Part shown: positions 21,355 to 35,300 of the stretch, in pieces
How positions within the stretch are numbered: position 1 is the first letter of the stretch
How the letters are laid out: every line of letters starts with the position of its first letter
Assembly (NCBI GenBank): GCA_010093685.1
Contig: MU006234.1
Location: 425,668-489,667 of the forward strand
Direction: 5' to 3'
Source of the DNA: Ophiobolus disseminans
Taxonomy: Eukaryota > Ascomycota > Dothideomycetes > Pleosporales > Phaeosphaeriaceae
DNA length: 64,000 bases
Made by a program: the position numbers and the translations under genes
Notes under the pieces: generated by a model
Told to the model about the DNA's origin: nothing
What the model saw: only the letters and a program-made list of their open reading frames with translations
Database searches by the model: none

Positions 21355-22298
21355 ATGTCGTGAGTTTCTCCGAAGTGTCTGCTACCTTTACCTCACCCGC
21401 CGCACTGAGTCACTCTTGCCCAGCCCTACCCGCTAACATTGTACCCTCATCCGCACAGCTCTTCGCCCTCTACCAAGCGCAGTCTCAAACCTTCGCCCAT
21501 TGCGGCGCCTCCCCAGCAAAACTCTCACTACCCTGCCACCACTGAGCTGCCAAGTTTGCAGCCAGCAGTACCCGCAACCACGGCAGGTCAAGAGTCGCAC
21601 GCCAATGCCCAACCGCCACTGACGCCTACTGCCACCCGAAAGCGCAAGTCTGTGACGCTGAACCAGCCGCCAGAAACCATGGCCAGCTCCACCGGTGGCG
21701 CCGAGGCGCAAGCAAGCAGCGCGGCGCCAAAGCCTGAGGACGTTGATGCTCCAGCGCAGGAGCCAAAGGCCAAGAAGAGTCGAACAAATACACCCTGGAC
21801 CGCGGCCGAGGAACTGAGGTTGAAACAGATGCGAGATGCGGGGAACAGCTGGAGCGAGATTGCAAAGGTACAAACCTACGCAGGACATTTCCAGGACAGC
21901 AGTTGCTGACACACCGCTTGGTAGACGTTTCCGCAAAGGACTGAAGGCAGCGTAAAGAAACACTGGTATAAGGTAAGCAAAGTCTGATCATGTCAAGAGA
22001 CAACAACTGATAGCAGTCCGATAGGATATGCACTACGCAGAGTTCGCCGAAGACGAAGTGAGCATCTGCGGTCTACTTGGCACGAACGCAAGCTGATGAG
22101 TTAGAAGAGCGCGGCGCTGCTTGCTGCAATCAAGGAGTACGACGCCAACAAGTGGAAGGCCATCGGCCAAAAGGTTGGCAAGCCCGCCAAAGTACGTCTC
22201 AGCATATCGCTGTGTCCCGTGGTGTTGGTGGAGGCTTGAGCTGACGAGCACAGGCATGCGAGCAGTATGCGAAGGAGCATTTTGGTGGGAAGTACTGA
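21355..22298 (+). CDS. Myb/SANT-like DNA-binding protein 2 (two repeats)
   Basis: Six exons: 21355-21359, 21459-21867, 21925-21972, 22025-22057, 22105-22191 and 22254-22298. All phases agree, giving 208 residues. After a Ser/Pro/Ala-rich N-terminus with KRK and KKSR basic patches come two tandem Myb/SANT repeats. The first is TPWTAAEELRLKQMRDAG..WSEIAKTFPQRTEGSVKKHWYK. The second is ESAALLAAIKEYDANKWKAIGQKVGKPAKACEQYAKEHF. The gene ends five residues later. The coding start is only five bases (ATGTC) before a 99-nt intron; this explains why the frame upstream of 21459 has no ATG. The fifth exon can also start three bases later (TAGAAG acceptor pair). Likely a nuclear DNA-binding regulator. 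Confidence 0.8.
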
Positions 22299-25200
22299 AC
22301 GATTTATGACCACAGCCTGCATCTTTCCGGATTTAGCGCACTGGGCCCGCTTTATGATACCACAGCTTTCCTTTCTCGATGGAGCATTGCAGAGCTTCTG
22401 CCGGCATCCGTTCGTCCCTCTTGGAGTTTTTCGCCAGGGTTCTCGGCAGTGGAGCACGAGGTATATGCGGGGCTCTTATGTTATCAAAATGCTTGGGATA
22501 TCGGTCACGCTGGCAGGGTTGCGTGTGGTTTCATCCGTATGACAGATTTTTTCTGATTTTCTTTCTCCAGTGGTATGGTAATCGGCGTGAGCAGAGTCCA
22601 ATCGTGAGCGTAATATCGACTATCCTGACGTATCCAGATCTAGCACGGCCCATGACACGTGCACTTGACAGGCAGTGGGGAGGCGGGAAGTGATCGCCTG
22701 GTGTTGACCAAACTAGCCTTGTCGTTGTTTCACGCTTTCGTTTCCGGCACCAGATGTTTCATCGACTCGCCACCCTCCAAACACGTCGCTCCATGTTTCC
22801 GCGCAGAGATCGACTTCGGCGAGCAGCGTCTTCTCGTGGCACTTGCAGGCAGCCTGCCGCTTGTGTAGCGAGTCCCAGAGAGGGGACACGTTGTAGAGGA
22901 TCGGCCCTTTCGTTCGTGCGATCAGCGGTTGTTAGCGCATCTCATTCCAGATCGCCTCGTGCAACGGCGAAGTTACCAGAGAAGCGTCCGGCTACGGTAC
23001 CGAACCAGCTCAATGGGCGCGGTCGGTACATGAAACGGGCTAGAGGGCGACCTGATGTCGAGGGATGCGCAGTGAAGGAGACCGCGAGGGTCGAGCCTGC
23101 TTGTGCCTCACGACACGGTGCGATGCCCTCTTACTGTACCCAGCACGCGCCTGGCAGGCCACCGTGTGCGTGCAATTGCATTGCGCCGTGTCTTGCGAGG
23201 GAGTTGGGGCAAGGGCTGCATCTCACGGCCGGGCATTGCATCAGCCGCCATTCAGGCTAATACTGAGGTTGGTCGAGTAGGTACTTGAGGATTGGCAGAC
23301 GCGCATCGCTAGTCGCGAAGCCAGGCGGAGTGACACTCTACGATGTGAGGTCATAGCGAGTGCGACGCATGCAGGGGCATCCCTGCGCCCTGACCACTTG
23401 TGCGCCATCTCGTCTCGGTCACGTGCGTCCGTCTTGGTGTTGAGGTTCCAAGCTTGGAAGGGTCAAGGTTGGACTGCTGCTCGGCGACAGCGCTGCCGGA
23501 CGCATCCAGCTGGAATCAACACGTGTTGCAATTGCGCCGCGACGAGAGATGAGATGAATGCGACGGGGCTCGGGGGCGGGCAGATCAGATTCACAGTGGG
23601 CGGCGCCAAGCTGTCGCTGTCGTCCCGTGGGTCTCCCGAGTTGGCGTTCGCGCTCGAGTCGACGGCTCGCTTCTCTCCCCTCGACATCACGTCGCTCGCC
23701 AACGCTCCTCCACCACTGTCTCAGGTAGACTCCCGCAGCATCGCCTGCAGCGCACATCGCTCGTCGCCACCGCGTCTGCGCGCTGCCTCCGTACGCCCGC
23801 TGGCTCTGCAGTGTGCGCTGCTGCGTCATCCAGACCGGGCCCGGGATATTCCTGTGGCTGGTCGATCCCTCTCATGGGCATGGCAAACCGCATATAGGCC
23901 GGGTTCTGGTGTATACCTTGAAACGGCCCATGCATGAGCCAATCTGAAGCCGTCATGCCTATGCGTTAGAGAACCATGAGTGAGGCCTGCCTGCGCCCGG
24001 GCCACTGCTTACAGGCGGGTGCTACGGCAAGACAGCTATCCTCTGCCGGCATTTACTCTGCCCTGATCCGAGTACCGCGCCAGAACAAGCACCCTCATGC
24101 TCCATGGAGAAGACCGGCGGGTAAGGCTCTTCCAGGCATAAACTTGCCCGCGCTGCGGCGTTGGCGCCGTATGCCATAAGATGCAACGGCGCTGTGCAGT
24201 CGACGCTTCAGGCACGCTCACCTCACGCGTCTCCGAAGCAGGAGCCGAGCTGCGATGCCCGCGGCCCTGGCTCCACATCTGCTAGAGCTGCTCATCAATC
24301 TGGCATGTTGCTTGACCTAGTGGCGCACCCGCTTTGGGCACCCGTCCATCCTGCCTTGGACGTGTCGCCGCGCCCGTCCTAGCCTGTTCAGAGCCCTCCT
24401 TATGCACATCTCATGGCCACCACGCTTCACTGGGATCCTTCCTGCAGCGCTGCAACGGCGCTGGAGATCTTTCTGGCGGCCTTCTAGAAATAGGCCCACC
24501 AAGGCATGGGCCACACCCTCCCCGCCGCCCGCTGAGTCGCTGACCATTGATGGCCGGCCCATGTATCTCATGCCCATCTCATTTTGCATCAGCAGCCACT
24601 CACAACACAGGCCCACAGCATTGCGCTGGCGTAAATGACCTGGCTACTCGTCCAGATCTTGTGCCGGGGCCCCTCCTTGTCATTGATCACCGCATTATGC
24701 TTGACGTAGAATTCGTTCCCGGGCCTTCCCTACTAAGCTCGTTCCGTACCTTCAGGAACAAAAACCGTCTCGTGGGGATGGCCCATAGCTCACCGTGCTT
24801 GGAGTCTGTGTCCGTGTGGCAATCGCACAAGACCGAGCTTTTGAAGGGATGTACTGCGCGAAATTTTAATGCCTTCTCCATCAGGCGTGAACATCTTATA
24901 TCCCATCCAACGCTCCCAGCCGAACGTACCTTTTAGTTTAGTTTTTACAAGGCTATATCCGCGCATCCCAACGCTTAACACACGCGATAAGACTTCGACC
25001 GATGGCGCGTTGCCCCAGGCTCTTCTTGCTCCAACATTTGTCAATATAACAAAATTCGAGATATCCCAAACACGTGCGATACAACCACCTTCGTTCGACA
25101 CACCAACTCAAACTAGGCATTCTTTTTCTGGCTCAGGTCTCACTGCGGCGGCCTGCCAGAGCAAGCTAGCTCTGGTAGTCTCCATGCGTATTCGCAACAC

Positions 25201-25319
25201 TGGCGAGTCCCTATCGAGGCCCTTTCCTCGACTACAGCGTACCAGGCGAAGCCGGGGAAGAACATCACATACCGACGTCAAACGTCGAACATCAAAATGT
25301 ACTCCATCCCCATGGCGGA
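22299..25319. other. Long intergenic region upstream of Myb gene 3
   Basis: About 3 kb, GC-rich, with only short overlapping open frames on both strands and no domain seen. The part 25179-25319 is open in frame with the next gene and may be its 5' exon. A candidate acceptor (TGGTAG) ends at 25178. Confidence 0.5.
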
Positions 25320-26343
25320 ATGCCTCCGGGTTACCACTACTCCCACCTGCAGCCACAACATCCTCAAACGCTCCACCATGCTGGTGCTGCCCATCATCCC
25401 GCATACACAGACATCGAGACACATTCGTCACTACATCAACCCCATCTGTTGCGCCATCCCTCGATGTCCCATCCGTCTCCATCCCCCTACGACGTCGGCT
25501 ACCCACAAGCCTCGCACCAGTCCGGACCGCGCAAGCGCAGTCACCCCGGGGACCATCACATGCAACAGCAGCTCCCGACTCTAGAGGAGCAGCGCAACCC
25601 TTACGTGCAACAAGTAACGGGAAGCGTCTCACTCGGACACCCTGGTCAAGGATATTCCCTCCAGCAGTACCCACCGCAGGACCAGCAATCTGCTCTCCCT
25701 CTTTCGCATCACCATCGCATGCCTCAACATCGCGATAAGCGACATCAACCGATGGACGGCCCTTCTTCTCCCGCCCAGCACCATGGCCCTCCCAGTGTCG
25801 TAGGACAGGAGGGTATGCCCCCGCCAGCACCGAAACCGCGGGGTCCTAAGCTCAAGTTCACGCCCGAAGATGACCAGCTACTCGTGGACTTGAAAGAGAA
25901 GAAGAACCTCACGTGGAAGCAGATAGCCGACTTTTTCCCTGGGCGCAGCTCCGGCACCCTGCAGGTTCGCTATTGTACAAAGCTCAAAGCAAAGACAACG
26001 GTCTGGACAGATGAGATGGTGAGTTCGCCCGTTGTAATGAAGTCTTGAAACACACGACGTCGTGCATTCCCAGCCACAACCTTGGACATGCTAACCGCAA
26101 ATGGCACATCAGGTCGTAAAGCTTCGCAACGCTATGCAGGAGTACGAGAACGACCGTTGGCGCATAATTTCCTCCAAAGTCGGTAGTGGCTTTTCGCCCG
26201 CTGCATGCAGAGACAAGGTCTTGGAGCTCGATGCGGTCGAGGCCGCCGAAGAGGAGGAGCAAGAGCAAGAGCAACTTCAAGGTGGCTACCTATCGTCCCA
26301 GCTCGGCGCCGGCCCCAGCGACCCCAACGCAAGTTACCAGTGA
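25320..26343 (+). CDS. Myb/SANT-like DNA-binding protein 3 (two repeats)
   Basis: Exons 25320-26018 and 26113-26343 (94-nt intron) give 309 residues from the first in-frame ATG. The N-terminal ~150 residues are rich in His, Pro and Gln with a PRKRSHPG basic patch. They are followed by tandem Myb/SANT repeats: KFTPEDDQLLVDLKEKK..TWKQIADFFPGRSSGTLQVRY and WTDEMVVKLRNAMQEYENDRW..ISSKVG. The second repeat is assembled across the splice. An acidic EEEEQEQEQ stretch follows. The layout matches the neighbouring Myb gene 2, pointing to paralogy. The start is uncertain: the frame stays open back to 25179, and an out-of-frame ATG (25297) lies just upstream, so a 5' exon is likely missing from this model. 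Confidence 0.75.
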
Positions 26344-29300
26344 CTCGCCGACCAACAGTACGACGGACTTGCTGGCCAATTCCAAGGACTTCGCGCGTGG
26401 TGAGAAAGAACGTTCGCAGAGCAACTTTTGGCGGAGTACGAGATTGGATGTTGCGGGGTTGTGCTGGTCACAACCATCCATCCGAAGGGGTTTTAATCTG
26501 CGAGGCACACACACACACTTCTTTGGGGACTACATGCATTTTTAATCTCGCGCGTTTGTTTTCCCTTCCGCTTCAATTTCACGAACGAAATGCTCATGGT
26601 ATACCCTCTCAATTATACACACTCACTTAAAGCAACAACCACAACAACTACTTCTTCTTCTACTACTTTCGCACACGCACCGAATCCGAAATACCACCGA
26701 AACATCAAAAACTCTAGGGGGCGGCGCAACGAAAACGGGCGATTAAGCATTGCGGGCGGCGTTGGGAACTATCTGGACAAGGTTCAGGATACATCATTGG
26801 GGGTGTTGGGATTTGAGATTTCGGGGCCGCGACATCAGCAAGAGACGGCATTGACTGGAGATGCATGTGGGGAAGACAAAGATGCGACAACGGCGGTGTA
26901 GGGCAGGATCTGGGAGCTTGGCGAACGCGTGTTCGCAGGAAGGGGGATCAAGATACCCAACGGGCGCTACGAGGAAGAGTCTAATTTTCTTTTGTGTTTC
27001 AAGTTTTTGATTTTCGGCATCTGTCTCTCTTTTGTACACGTACGTACGTCATGGGCGGTATCCATTCTTCTCCAGAATTTTTCACGCACTCATATTCCCT
27101 CCCGCGCTGTTTTTCCGCGTATCAAATATATCCCCTGGCAAACTCACTTCTCTTACTTGTCTTTCTTTTCTCCTGCAAAGTTTTCTAGATGTACACATTT
27201 GTAATACCCCATACAGCGATCGAAAACTTACGCCGTCTGGCATAACATCTATCTCGGCATAATACATCTTCCTATACACATTACAAATTCCGCACTCCCG
27301 CAATCTCTGCTATACCGCTCTCTTGATATCTCAAACGATCTGCGAATCTTACTACATGGCATATGGCTAAACTTACAACGTGGCATATCACCCTCCCCAA
27401 TTCAAATTTCTCCACAATATGAAATCGGCACCGTCTATATTTTCTAGACGTCTAATGCCATTACATCGACGTCGTAAGACCTTACGCGGCGCATCTTATG
27501 CACAGGCCCAAAGCGGTCGCACGCCATCTGAGACACGCTCAAAGTCGCGGTTTCAGATCGTTGAGACCCGCGTCTCAGGCTCTACGCGGGGCAGCTGCCG
27601 CCTACAATGCTCCGATGGGTTGGTTTGGAAGCGTAGGGCTGTGGTGCGGGTGTTGCATGCCTCAGGTGTGTGGTGGGAGTGCGTCATGGGGATTTGATAT
27701 TGTCACGCGAGCCGGGGGGCACTGAGGGATTGCGGGACTAGGGGTTTGGATGACAGATCTTGAAGATGTGATCGCATATACCGAGGGGGAGTTAGTTCGA
27801 GAAGAAGGGATGTTATGCGTGAGGGTTAGAAATTATGGAGGTTAGTGGTGCGTGTTGTGGTGTTGCGCAACATTTACGAATAGTCCACTTGTGTGAACAT
27901 CACAATTTCACGCCGCCCAGAAGCCTTTTTTGCTTTCTTATCTTTATCCGTTTCCTAATTTATTTCTTGAATGCATCTAGCACCTTCATTTCTCCAATAC
28001 CTCTATTATTTCCGTGTTCACGTTCATCTCGTGGCCTCAGTCCAGTCTCCCAACCTTCACCCAAACCCCGTATTACTAACTCTCCTTATCAAGATTCACA
28101 TAATATCGCCGACACGCATACATCCCATATTAAACAACACGCTCCGCCCCGGTAAAACTTGCGCTTACCCACAGCATGCATGCGCGCGCGGGGAACTCAA
28201 TCTCGTTGATAATACCCGGGATGAGCTTGTTTAAGGCTCCGCGATAGATTGCTCCCGCACACACCACTGCAAATCCGCCTTGCGGACCGCCACAACACGT
28301 CCAAGTATGGAAATGTGGGCGTGGGCGTGTTCACGTGAAGAACTGGAGTCACGCGCAACATAGAAACTTTCGGTCAGCGCGAGACAACATGGCACGCATA
28401 TGACATGTCCAAGCATTCGACCGGTAGCATGCTGCTGCTGCGTCGCTTATTTCACACCCACGCTATCCGTCTGCGCTACCCGAGAGTTCAACAGCTTTCC
28501 CAACCCGGTGCGGGTTTAATATCCAACAAAGGCACATCCCGCCCGTCAAGCGCGGCGGCCAGGAAAAAAACAACGTGCTCCCATATCCGTATGCATAAGC
28601 ACTCTTAGTGCATGCAAGTCTCTGGCGCGCTTTCTCCGATCGCAGTGCTGCATGTATGTATGTACCTCTACGGATGCGGTTCGGCGAGATCCTGCACGAG
28701 ACCTGTCATATAGTGATCTGCGGGCCCCGCTACCGTGGATGCAGACACACTTGCTCGGTTGGTCTGTCCTTTGGCCCAGTTGGGGTCATCCTTGCGGAGT
28801 ACTTTCCCAACATTCTCTCGAGAAGGGATGGGGTGCGCTGCTTCGAGATAAAGATCACCGGTGCAGGTGTGGATCTCACCGTTTTGTTTCCTGCTCCGTA
28901 TTGGTTAGAAGGAATTGCGAAGATCTCACCGATGGTGGAGGGTTGCAGCTTGTTTGTCACTTGTTGCAGATCGGCACACCGCAGTTCTAGAGTGCTGAGG
29001 CGGGAGTATTCCCTTCGTCCTGGGAGCGGTGATGCTAGTTTGCCATGTGGCAGTGGCAAACAATGTGCGAGGAATTTGTTTCCTTGTCTCCACGTTTTTC
29101 GTCCAAGACGTGGCGAACCCTCGATTAATATGGAACACCGTGGTTGTAAAGTGGCGATCGGCGGTGAATCTACCGTGGACGCGAGTGGCTTACAGCCTTG
29201 GAGACCATGCAGTTTGGGAACGGCTGGGGGCGGAGGACTTGAGATGACCCGAAAGAGAAGCAACCTGCATGATACGTGTTGGAGTACACTACATCAGATC

Positions 29301-32300
29301 GAGGTTGTTTGGCGATGTGGTCTAGATGGGAATCGATTGAACCAGCTCAAGGGCAGGCACACTGATTCTGTTTATGAGAAACTGGTCCTAAGCGAGGGCG
29401 TTGAAGACGTGCGACTTGCATGCATAGCACAAATATAACCAGCCGATGCCCCGGTCGTGATCATAGGTTGGGATGTCGATTCAGGGCATCAGTGTAGCTA
29501 CAGGGCTGTATTCAAACTCCAAGGGCAGTTAGATTTGATTGGGAGTTTGAAGCCTCGGTCTGCGCTGTCACTTTCGTAGATATCTGACTACCGCAGATTC
29601 TTCATGGTCACTCGACTTGCTCCCCCAAAGTTCGATTTGTGATCTCGTATCGTGACAAAGCTAACGCACCGCACGCTGCAAGTAGGAGCAGGTCCAGCTC
29701 CCCGTTGCCTGTAAGATGCTGCAGTGCGTTGGCACCGTTCGCATCTGCAAGTGCATTGCGCTTTGTACGGTCCGTGGCGAGGTATATCAGGCGCAAATAA
29801 CCCCCGAAGAGCGTCTGTCCCGTGCCGACTGCCCGTTGTCACTGCGCAGGCTACCATTGCCGCCGGCACACCCACACTTTCTTCATCAGTGCCGGAGGCA
29901 AACAACCAGCGACCGGGTAAGCGGTCGTTTGCGCGTGTTTCAAAAGCCTTGCGAAATCAAGCGACTCTGTCCTCCTTATTCGCCATCGTTGTTTGCGACC
30001 GACTTCGCCCCTGTCTGGACCGGTCAGAATGCCTACCCACATCGCTGCACGCAGTAAAGATTGCTCATTGGGTGGAATAGATGAGAGAAAGTGGGGATCG
30101 AGCCAATGATTGCCTCTACAGAAGCTCTATTTTCAGGGGTCGTGGGAGGCGAGACACATAGCCTATATGCTGAGCTGATATAGGGGCTTTGCCTGAAGCG
30201 GTAGCGAGTCCACGGCCCAAGTTTTCAATAAAGTCGTTTCTTACGAGGCAAAACCTTCACGTGATATTGAACTGTGAAAGGCGTGTGTCCAAAAATTTGG
30301 CAGATGAGGCCGTTGGAGTTCATGTACGATGTACGCACGGAAGGTGAGTCAAAATCAGATAATGTTGACCAGCGACCTCTAACAATCCTATCGTATCCCA
30401 ATGAAACGGCTTGATTTATCGAGGCAAGCCCGATGTCGGTCTGCTGAGATGAAGCAATGAGTTGCAAGCCTTCAATGCAACGCCACAAGTAGGTAGTTCA
30501 GCTTGTTCGTTGTGACTAAGGACCGTGTGTAGTCTTCACTACCCAGGTATGCAGGCAGCATTGGACGAAAATGCTGTCCGATCAACTTCTGAGGAGAAGA
30601 AGCAACCGCATGACCATTCAGGGGGGGAAGTCCAATGGCCCATCGTCTCAAGGTAACTGGTCGCTTAGGTGGTGGGAAAGCAAGCGTTGGCACATCGTGG
30701 AGAGGCCTTGATGTTCATGTGAATGCAACGTCGCATATACGCATGGGTCTGGCAGGCGTGTCACTGAGCTGGCATGGTTCCCTGGGGCTACTTGCATTCG
30801 CGCCGTGCTTCCTGGCTTCTTGCGTCCATGCGACGTAACTAGCCACTCGGAAGTGCCTTCCGCAAAGCGGATGAGGAGATGCAGACACTTGGGGTGGGCA
30901 GTTGGGCGATGACTGTTGGGCAGCTGACTGCATAACGATTTCCAGCGACCTTCTTGCCTCCGCGATCTGACAGCTGGATCCTGGCCTGTTTGGTTTCATT
31001 ATCGACCACTGACAGGGTCGGCACTGGCAGAATATGGCGCGCACACCTTAGATGGAGTCGTAAGATCAGCATAATCGCTTGCTGCACAGGCTGAATGGCC
31101 GAGAGGTGCTCGTCTGGTCATGGGTGTAGCGCTGCTAGCACGGTCGAGAGATGGGGGCACCCCTAACTGCCCGTAAAGAACCTTGGGAACCTGGTGGCAA
31201 TCCTGATGGTGTGAAGTCTCACATGCCTTCCACGTAGCATTAGAGTCTGCAGGGATCTGAGCTGTCAGCGCCATGTGCGGGAGACCAATTCGCTGATCCG
31301 GCCGAGAGCCATATGCGGAACAGGGAGTTGGTGGGTCTATGGTAGCGGCGGCATCATAGTACTCGCCGTTTCATTTTGACCCAGGTCAATAGCACTTGCT
31401 TTCGTTGAGTGAGCCAGTGACCATCCACGATTGCCGCCTGGAAACAAGACGGGATACATTGAGAGTGTGCCCGTGCATTCATATCGGACACCAGCTATGA
31501 CGCCGGATAGCAAAGTCCCTGTTCAATCGCTCTAAGTTGAACGTCCATGTTATAGGCCTTGTTTTTAAACGGATCGTCGGAACGAAAGAAAGTCATCGGC
31601 CACCTCGCGCATCGGGCCACTTTCACTTGGAAATTAGGAAGTGTTGATTCTGAGCTGATCCTGGCCAAGTGAACGCAGATGGCAGACGCGATCCTCAGGT
31701 CCGTGTCGGGCAATTTTCGATATGTGTTTAGACCATCCTATAGTGTACTCGGATGCGATGGAGGGGAAATACACCAAAGCAGCCTTCCCCAGGTGAACTG
31801 TGAGAGAATAGCTTGTATGGAAAGCCGACCACGATGCTGTTCGGGTTCAGTGAATTGCGCTTGCTCAGAAAGTGATAAACTTGGTACCTTGGTGGCGTAT
31901 AATCATGCCTGTTATTGGGGCTACGCCTTGGTCGAGTAGAATTCAGATATTCCAAGTTGTACTTATTGGTTATTGCGTGGGTGAAAGACATTGCTGCCAT
32001 GCAAAGGGAGTGGAGAAAGACAAGATGAAGAGACTTGGGCGCTTCTTGTGAGCAAAGCGCTACCATTAGCATTGAACGACTCGTGGTTCACCTCATGCCC
32101 TGAGACGCTTCGGCCAGAATCCGAAACCGGAAGCATCTGTGTGCGCCACCGCAAAACTCTGGTTCATGCACTGTGGCGTACCGTTGGGAATCGGCTTATA
32201 TTTGTTCCGCCGTTATACAACCTCCATATTGTGTTCTTCTGCGTCAGCCAAACGTTGTTTTGGTGTAGATGTATCGTTCGTGGACGTTTTCAATTGGTAT

Positions 32301-35300
32301 TGGAGGCAGGAACAAACCATTGTGTGGCTCGAAGTCTGTGCACCCCTACGTCATCACCGCAATCCAAACCACCATCGATACTGACCTCGACGAGCACAAC
32401 AGCTCTTTAACAAAGAAAGATGGAGTTCGAGGTCACCTTATCTACATGATGTTTATGTCAAAGTCACATAATGACTGACATTCATCGTGCATTTCTACGT
32501 TCCACGGACTACAACGCAACTACCTAGGCAGGTACAGGCGCATCAAACTTACAAACTACTCACTTACAACACCAAGAGACGATTACTTGACTACAAGGAA
32601 ACAGGCAAGAACTTTGCATCTGCGCCTCTAATGTGTGCCTCGTGTGCCACAAACTTCAACTGCACTCTTTCTATGTCCAGTCAATGAACAAAAGATATGA
32701 TGAACGTACTGTCGAGTTTGAATCCCGCAGGCTAGCTATGCACATGGGGGTGTTCTCAGCCGCCGCAGCTCTCAATATTCTGCTGCAGTTGATATCGCCA
32801 TGCAAACCTGATACAGAAAGAGGCTAGGATAACCGCAGCGATTTTCATCGCAATTCCCTTCTATTACATTGTGTTTCTACTTCCCGACAACTATCCAGGT
32901 TTCGTAGACTTCCGACCACTTTGCAGTTTACACCTCGCTGGCTGCCCAAAAACAATGTGAAAGATGCGGAAAACATCCAAGCTTTGCCACGGGAAACTAT
33001 GTCCAAACGCTACCACTGCATACATATATGAACAACACCGACAAGCAGGCCAATATCTTATCCAGACCTACAATCCTCACTCACTCACCTTCCATACTGC
33101 GATTGCAAAGCCAAGAAATTGAAATTCGATAAGAAAATCTCCAAACGCGATGTCTACCCAGACTCAAGCAAGGGTGACAAACCGACCCAGCCACGTCTTC
33201 TATATCCAGTGTTTCAAGGACTACTGCATATCGCGATCTTGAACTGAGGTATTGGAGACGTCGAACCTCCAGCCGCCTGACTGCAAATAAGAAGCGGACG
33301 CTACACGTATCATACCCACCCATCGAGCGAAAAGAAACCATTTGAAAATTCTGCACAAGCTTCTCTGACCGACGAACTTATAGCGCTACGTCGCCATCAC
33401 GCGCAAAAGAGTGCTCGGCGCTGATTAATCGGCGATCTAGGGTCCGCAGAAACGATGCCAAAACGAGCACTCGAAGCTTCTTCTGCTTCGATATCACACA
33501 GGAACTTTTACGACACTCAAGTTCCGTACAAATGGCGTGCATGCCTCAGTCGTGATGGAAGCGACCCGGAACCCGGTTTAGCTAGTACGTAGGCTCATCC
33601 TCCCAACCAGTGTACCAGCTCAGAACATTGCTGTACGCATTCAATTCGCCGTGAATTGAGTTCGAGTTTGTCTGGCTGATCGATGGTGGCTGGAAGATTC
33701 TGGGGTGTTGAATTCCACAGGAAACCATTCATAGCGACAGCAGCATGAGGGAAGCTTCTGCCATCGATCTTTTGACGCCAGAACTCGATCCTCTACAGCT
33801 CTTCGAATCTATCCAGTGCAGTCAAATCTAGCGAGGGTTACATGTATACCCCGCATTGACTCTTGTTGGTGGTGGTAGAACTGTGCGAGGATAGCTCCAC
33901 AAAGGGCCCGTTGCGAAATGTATCTAGCGGTCGCTAGAACCTTATTCACAAGTTCACAAAGCTACCACTCATGACATTGCAACTTCGACTTGCGAAAGCC
34001 ATCAGGCTAGAAACAACATGTCAACATACCTGAAGCTTTGTAAACGATTTCTCGGGAGCGGCGTCGGAATACTCTGGACAAAACCCATGCTGCCCGTTGG
34101 AATGATGGGGTAGTTGTTGTGCAGCAAGCTGGGCCTGGCACCGCTAACATCTGTCGTTGGTATCTCATTGATGACGATCAAGTTCTTCATATACTCGAGG
34201 TTCTTTGCCACATAGATGCCCCCATGCAATTCTCGAGCTTGCGCATGGCTATCCAGTCTTTTATCTCGAGGATGAAGATGGTTCTATATCCTCGATGTAT
34301 AGAATTGCTCATCTATTCGTGACTTAGTAGGAGCATGTAACGGCAGGACTCTTACACAGGCAAAGGCCATCGGCAGACAATCCAGTGGAAGGGTTTCTAT
34401 CGTGACCTGAGGTGCACAGTTGTATGTACGTGAGAGAGGGTAGATGAAGCAATAACGCCCAAGTGAACAAATGTGTGGCACTGACTTGAAGTACATCCAT
34501 GGATGGATGTCACCTGGCAAAACATGTGACTGCACCGTCTTCGCTACCCTCATATACTTCAGCAGCTGCATGTATCGGAATGGCTACACAAGATCGAGCT
34601 GCACCACATTGAGCCCGTATTTCGCTCGGCCAAACTGCGTTAAGGTATCTTCAAGTCTGGACGGCCTCCAATGCTGCTTTCAAAGATCGTTACTCTCGGA
34701 CGAGTTGACCTCCTTTCAAACTCAACGACTCCGCATTCTACGAGGCCCAGCTCTTATGACACGGAACTGGATGAGCTATTACCACCGGGATTTGCATCGG
34801 CATTCAATGCTTCCAGAATACGAGCCTGTATGAATGCCTTGTATGAGCAGTTCTTGCGAACTGCATGATATCGTCCTGTACACGCACTTTCGAAAACACT
34901 GAAAGTTCTGACGCCGCGCTGTGTCTTCTCTTTTCAGGCGAATTCAGAGATTGGAGGAAAGCGCTCGATAATTGAAGGTATGCGGAAGGTTGATAGGCGT
35001 CTTGACTCCTTGCTCCTTGACATCGTCAATATTGACGCCTGTGCCGTGCCAACCACGTCAATCGCGTAACTTTAAAATCTTGCAGCTTTTCGCCAAAGGT
35101 GTGTATCATAAAGTGGGACAAGAAAATGCAGACTTCGAGAGACTGGTGCCACCTGCAATACGTCGAAGCTTGGCAAGCGCTAATACGCCAATTGCCCCAT
35201 TAGACGCTACCTTAAATCAGGCTTCGAATTTGCAGAGCATCACTGGCGTTATAGGGCTGAGCAATGACGGGCAGTTCTCTCGTCAAACTCCAGCCAGCGA

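Noticed and set aside
25108..25830. 240-codon minus-strand frame and 289-codon plus-strand frame (24869-25738)
   Set aside because: Both overlap Myb gene 3 in other frames and lack domains, while the Myb frame has clear SANT repeats.
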